DNA of 9,820 nt. It comes from Mageeibacillus sp. UBA1243 (lineage in GTDB: Bacteria > Bacillota > Clostridia > UBA1212). The notes under the pieces were generated by a model, which saw only the letters and a program-made list of their open reading frames with translations, did not search any database and was not told where the DNA came from. Position 1 is the stretch's first letter. Each line of letters starts with the position of its first letter. This document shows, in pieces, positions 7,443-9,820 of this stretch. The translations under genes were made by a program, and so were the position numbers. The DNA is taken from contig DBWH01000004.1 in NCBI GenBank assembly GCA_002308595.1, positions 1,183-11,002 on the forward strand. Reading direction: 5' to 3'.

Positions 7443-7792
7443 CGGATTTTACACATGAAGTTGTATTTTGCATAGTAAACGAAGGCTTCAGCGAGGTCGT
7501 CATGGATGCCGCCAAGAGAGCAGGCGCCGGAGGCGGAACGGTTCTCCGCGCTCGCGGTACCGCCAATGCAACAGCCGAAAAGTTCTTCGGCATCTCCATT
7601 ACGCCGCAAAAAGAAATCGTCATGATTCTCGTCCCCGCAGCGATCAGAAACGACGTTCTCCACAATCTCTACTCGTCGTGCGGTCTTGACACACCCGGCC
7701 ACGGCATCGCATTTGCCCTGCCCGTCGACGCTGTCATAGGTCTCCGCGACCCAAACGCGCCGAAAAAAGAAGAACCGGCCGAGAAGAAATAA
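7439..7792 (+). CDS. PII-like protein, second of a pair (117 aa)
   Basis: This protein matches the PII superfamily more clearly than its neighbour. Strand VVFCIVN (8-14) is followed by helix SEVVMDAAKRAG (18-29), and then GGGTVLRARGT (31-41), the conserved segment leading into the T-loop. The T-loop is short, followed by KFFGISI (48-54) and PQKEIVMILVP (56-66), then a helix and GHGIAFALPVDAVIG (87-101). There is no T-loop tyrosine. A charged tail (PKKEEPAEKK) ends it. The ATG overlaps the stop of the first PII-like gene in an ATGA arrangement, and only a weak purine stretch lies upstream, so translation probably depends on coupling. The two proteins share the GIAF-x-(V/L)-P motif but little else, so they are old paralogues rather than a recent copy. 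Subunit balance in a mixed trimer is one possible reason for the coupling. It is the last gene of the operon. Confidence 0.85.
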   Translation: MTDFTHEVVFCIVNEGFSEVVMDAAKRAGAGGGTVLRARGTANATAEKFFGISITPQKEIVMILVPAAIRNDVLHNLYSSCGLDTPGHGIAFALPVDAVIGLRDPNAPKKEEPAEKK

Positions 7793-7811
7793 CTAATACG
7801 CTTATATATAT

Positions 7812-7854
7812 GCCAAGCCGCAGGTTTTAAAACAATCTGCGGCTTGGCGTTTTT
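7812..7854 (+). terminator. Intrinsic terminator of the ATPase-DUF1538-PII operon
   Basis: A perfect 12-bp stem, GCCAAGCCGCAG (7812-7823) with CTGCGGCTTGGC (7837-7848), encloses a 13-nt loop and is followed by GTTTTT (7849-7854). It sits between convergent genes. On the minus strand the same hairpin lacks a T run, so it would end transcription of the HD-GYP gene only weakly. Confidence 0.9.
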
Positions 7855-7878
7855 AGTGTTAAGTTATACAAAGTCTTA

Positions 7879-9249
7879 TCAGCTGCGGTCTATTTTAATC
7901 TTATTGTCCCTGATGAGACCCAGCATGATATCGGCAAGCTTGGGATCAAACTGAAGACCCTTGTTCCTCTCAAGTTCGCTGATAATCTGCTCCCTGGTGA
8001 GTCTCTTTCTGTAAACTCTGTTGGTGTTCATCGCGTCAAAAGAGTCAGCTACACAGATAATTCTTGCGATAAGCGGAATTTCCTCGCCGGCTTTGCCTTT
8101 CGGGTAGCCCTTGCCGTCATATCTTTCATGGTGGTAAAGAGCGCCCTCGCCGACGTTTTTAAGGCTCTTGAAGCTGCTGAGGATGTCCCATCCGCGCGTT
8201 GTGTGAGACTTGATAATCTCAAACTCCTCGTCGGTGAGCTTTCCGGGCTTTCCGAGTATACTGTCGGGAACACCCATCTTGCCGCAGTCGTGGAGAAGCG
8301 CAACGTAGTAGATGCGGTCAAGTTCCTCGCCCTCGTAGCCGAGTTCCTTTGCGATCATCTTTGTGTACGTGGCAACGCGCTTCGAGTGACCGTTTGTGTA
8401 GGGGTCCTTGGCGTCAATGAAGCCCGTGAAGGTTTCGATTGATTCGTTGATGATCTCATTGTCGCGCTCGTGCCTGAGCTGGTATTTTCTGATTTGAGCG
8501 GCCGTCATCACGAAAATGATAAGGGCAATGAGCCAGATTGACGCAGCAATCACTGAAACCCTGAACAGCGGCTCGGTCGTGATGAACCTGTGGAGCTTGT
8601 AGTCAAGCTCGATCGTCGACTGTTCCATGCTCTCGCCCATCTTGACGTAAAGGATAATACCCGGTGTTGTGGCCTTGTAAGGCTCGATGGGCATCTCCAT
8701 TGCGTTGACGGTGTGGCTCGGATAGTAGATCAGGTAGTCGCCTTCTTCCATGACGACAAGGTGATCGCCTTCAACGGAGAAAATTTCCAGATCGTGGTTT
8801 TCGGGATGGAATTCACGAAGGTCGGGTATTTTGTCGGTCTTGTCTGCCGACACCTGGTGAATCTCCAATGCGCCGTTCCATGCGGAGGCGAGGAAAACCT
8901 CGTGGCTGAATTCGAGTTTGAACGTAAAGTTCAGGACCTCGTCTTTTGAGTTATTTGTGACCGTAAAATCGTACGTGTAAGCCTGATAGTTGTTCTCGGT
9001 AAGACCTTCGTCGTAGAAGTCGAAAATCTTTCCCCAGGTACTTGTTCTTGCGGCTGCAGTAACGTATACGTCAAGATCAGTGCGGGCTTCATCCGGGTTA
9101 AAGAGCTCAGAACCTGTAAAGAAAGCGGAATGACTCTGACGGTTGTATATATCCGTTTTGATGAGGCTCGCCGCGAAAATCGCAATGAGAATCAGCAAAA
9201 CAACGAGAAATACCACCGTTGTCTTTTTCCTTGTACTCGCATTTATCAT
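7879..9249 (-). CDS. Membrane-anchored HD-GYP domain protein, probable cyclic-di-GMP phosphodiesterase (456 aa)
   Basis: HD-GYP enzymes hydrolyse cyclic di-GMP, and a few act on other cyclic dinucleotides. From the chosen start the order is: a helix (about 11-30), an extracytoplasmic domain of nearly 200 residues (about 32-227), a second helix (229-253), and a cytoplasmic HD-GYP domain (about 275-456). The catalytic set is complete: His288 in NGHSKR, His320-Asp321 in LLHDCGK, His349, His373-His374, and HHERYDGKGYP with GYP at 381-383. It therefore looks active. The extracytoplasmic domain is beta-rich and unfamiliar to me; it is the likely signal sensor. The ATG at 9249 is preferred to the upstream ATG at 9297 because GAGGA lies 7 nt before it, and because the upstream codon falls next to the predicted -10 box and ahead of the transcription start. 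The gene is monocistronic and convergent with the PII operon. No GGDEF domain or response-regulator receiver is fused. Confidence 0.9.
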   Translation of the reverse strand: MINASTRKKTTVVFLVVLLILIAIFAASLIKTDIYNRQSHSAFFTGSELFNPDEARTDLDVYVTAAARTSTWGKIFDFYDEGLTENNYQAYTYDFTVTNNSKDEVLNFTFKLEFSHEVFLASAWNGALEIHQVSADKTDKIPDLREFHPENHDLEIFSVEGDHLVVMEEGDYLIYYPSHTVNAMEMPIEPYKATTPGIILYVKMGESMEQSTIELDYKLHRFITTEPLFRVSVIAASIWLIALIIFVMTAAQIRKYQLRHERDNEIINESIETFTGFIDAKDPYTNGHSKRVATYTKMIAKELGYEGEELDRIYYVALLHDCGKMGVPDSILGKPGKLTDEEFEIIKSHTTRGWDILSSFKSLKNVGEGALYHHERYDGKGYPKGKAGEEIPLIARIICVADSFDAMNTNRVYRKRLTREQIISELERNKGLQFDPKLADIMLGLIRDNKIKIDRS

Positions 9250-9256
9250 TCTTAAT

Positions 9257-9261
9257 TCCTC
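9257..9261 (-). promoter_or_regulatory. Ribosome binding site that decides the HD-GYP start
   Basis: GAGGA on the minus strand, 7 nt before the ATG at 9249. It favours this start over the in-frame ATG at 9297, which would add 16 residues. Confidence 0.65.
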
Positions 9262-9287
9262 GAACTTAAAGTTTTGGATTACGCCAT

Positions 9288-9315
9288 ATTTTATCATAAT
9301 TGTATTTTAGTGCAA
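9288..9315 (-). promoter_or_regulatory. Probable promoter of the HD-GYP gene
   Basis: On the minus strand, TTGCAC (plus 9310-9315) and TAAAAT (plus 9288-9293) are 16 bp apart, with a TG one base before the -10 box. The predicted start is near 9281, giving a leader of about 32 nt. Confidence 0.6.
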
Positions 9316-9566
9316 TAGGCAAAGCCGTGAAATCGCCAATACTATTCAAGTTTTACGCAAAAAAACACAAATAATCACACAATAGTTTAACAATCCAAAT
9401 GACAGAAACGCTTCTTAAATTCAGAAACCGCAAATGGAACTCACAGCCACCCCCAAAGAGCCGCTTCAAAAGCATAAGTTAACAGTCGATTATAATTATT
9501 TTTCAGAAAAGGCGTCAGTCTGAACAGAATTCCGCTTATAAGTTAATATTCCTATCCTTTTTCCGG

Positions 9567-9599
9567 TCGCCAAGGGGCTCGCTCCTTGGCGATTTCTTT
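9567..9599 (+). terminator. Plus-strand terminator-like hairpin with no gene upstream
   Basis: A perfect 9-bp stem, TCGCCAAGG (9567-9575) with CCTTGGCGA (9584-9592), has an 8-nt loop and is followed by TTTCTTT. The minus strand has no T run after it. No plus-strand gene lies within 1.7 kb upstream, so the transcript it would end is unknown. Confidence 0.6.
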
Positions 9600-9603
9600 A
9601 TGT

Positions 9604-9636
9604 AAAAAAATGTGACTGACGGTTTCATCAGTCACA
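9604..9636 (-). terminator. Minus-strand intrinsic terminator for a gene right of the window
   Basis: On the minus strand TGTGACTGA (plus 9628-9636) pairs perfectly with TCAGTCACA (plus 9611-9619). The loop is 8 nt, and seven T follow at once (plus 9604-9610). It implies a minus-strand transcription unit entering from the right edge. Confidence 0.75.
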
Positions 9637-9693
9637 GCTTCACTGTCAAATGTTATTAGCGGCAGTTTCTTAGTTGTGAAAGAGCGCCAAAAA

Positions 9694-9754
9694 GTACGGA
9701 TTTCAAGCTAAGAAAAGTTATTTGTACGGATATGAAGTTACTACGTATCCGTGC
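9694..9754. repeat. GTACGGAT direct repeat plus inverted third copy
   Basis: GTACGGAT occurs at 9694 and again at 9724, 30 bp later, and AAG with TA follows each copy at the same distance. A third, inverted copy (TATCCGTGC, 9746-9754) pairs with the second to form the hairpin listed next. Confidence 0.5.
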
Positions 9755-9760
9755 GTTTTT
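9724..9760 (+). terminator. Second plus-strand terminator-like hairpin
   Basis: GTACGGATA (9724-9732) pairs with TATCCGTGC (9746-9754), a 9-bp stem with one G-U pair and a 13-nt loop, followed by GTTTTT (9755-9760). It may end a short plus-strand transcript of unknown nature. It may instead be only part of the repeat structure here. Confidence 0.45.
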
Positions 9761-9820
9761 CTCTCAACAAACCGGAATTTATGCATAAACCAGTTCAAAT
9801 TCTTCACACACCACTTTTGT

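Larger units (their letters stand above)
9316..9820. other. Stretch of about 500 bp without a confident gene
   Basis: No frame here gives a gene I would defend. What it holds: three terminator-like hairpins (listed separately), a 9-bp direct repeat ATAAGTTAA (9474-9482 and 9538-9546) with CCGCTT before each copy, and a 30-bp-spaced repeat near 9694-9754. Two minus-strand frames are open at the right edge. One reads TKVVCEEFELVYA and stops at 9779. The other reads through about 33 codons, ends in HGYVVTSYPYK and stops at 9718. Either could be the C-terminus of a gene outside the window, served by the minus-strand terminator at 9604-9636. A 29-codon plus-strand frame from the ATG at 9434 has no ribosome binding site and is not called. 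Confidence 0.5.

Noticed and set aside
9434..9523. 29-codon plus-strand frame from the ATG at 9434
   Set aside because: No ribosome binding site, no recognisable motif, and a length common by chance in non-coding DNA.
9461..9546. Direct repeat CCGCTT...ATAAGTTAA as an attachment site or insertion scar
   Set aside because: The core is only 9 bp, the copies differ by an internal 7-8 bp gap, and no integrase or transposase is in the window.
9611..9636. CTGATGA...GAAAC-like string on the minus strand, as in a hammerhead ribozyme
   Set aside because: There is no room for stem II between the two core pieces and no three-stem arrangement. A perfect 9-bp stem followed by seven T explains the sequence as a terminator.

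Overview
The window looks like chromosomal DNA of a Gram-positive, low-to-mid GC bacterium, most likely a gut-type Clostridia (Bacillota). This is inferred from strong AGGAGG-type ribosome binding sites, SigA promoters (TTGACA or TTTACA with TATAAT-like -10 boxes, several with an extended TG), compact intrinsic terminators, a lipobox lipoprotein, and a surface protein built from the 'GWTPEI' repeat common in Clostridia. I cannot name a genus.

Layout: (1) 1-801, plus strand: the C-terminal end of a large repeat-containing surface protein, closed by a terminator. (2) 1067-2071, plus: a free-standing predicted lipoprotein of unknown function with its own promoter and terminator. (3) 2244-2319, minus: a tRNA-Pro(TGG) gene with encoded CCA, promoter and terminator. 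Its promoter lies back to back with that of the next operon. (4) 2499-7792, plus: a four-gene operon with one clear promoter upstream and one strong terminator downstream. It encodes a 1000-residue CtpE-like cation P-type ATPase with a four-helix C-terminal extension, a duplicated DUF1538 membrane protein, and two small, different PII-like proteins. Spacing is tight (15 bp, 12 bp, then a 4-bp ATGA overlap). (5) 7879-9249, minus, convergent with the operon: a membrane-anchored HD-GYP protein with a large extracytoplasmic domain and a complete catalytic motif set. (6) 9316-9820: about 500 bp with no confident gene but with three terminator-like hairpins, short repeats and ambiguous coding fragments at the right edge.

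How the genes may work together: the operon pairs two membrane proteins, an ATP-driven cation pump and a putative transporter or channel of unknown substrate, with two PII-family cytosolic sensor-type proteins. PII proteins classically bind nucleotides and dock onto membrane transporters, so the simplest reading is a cation or solute transport module gated by a PII-like pair. The substrate, ligand and partner choice are not visible in the sequence. This operon is the strongest candidate here for an undescribed system. The neighbouring HD-GYP gene is a separate unit and nothing in the sequence ties it to the operon.
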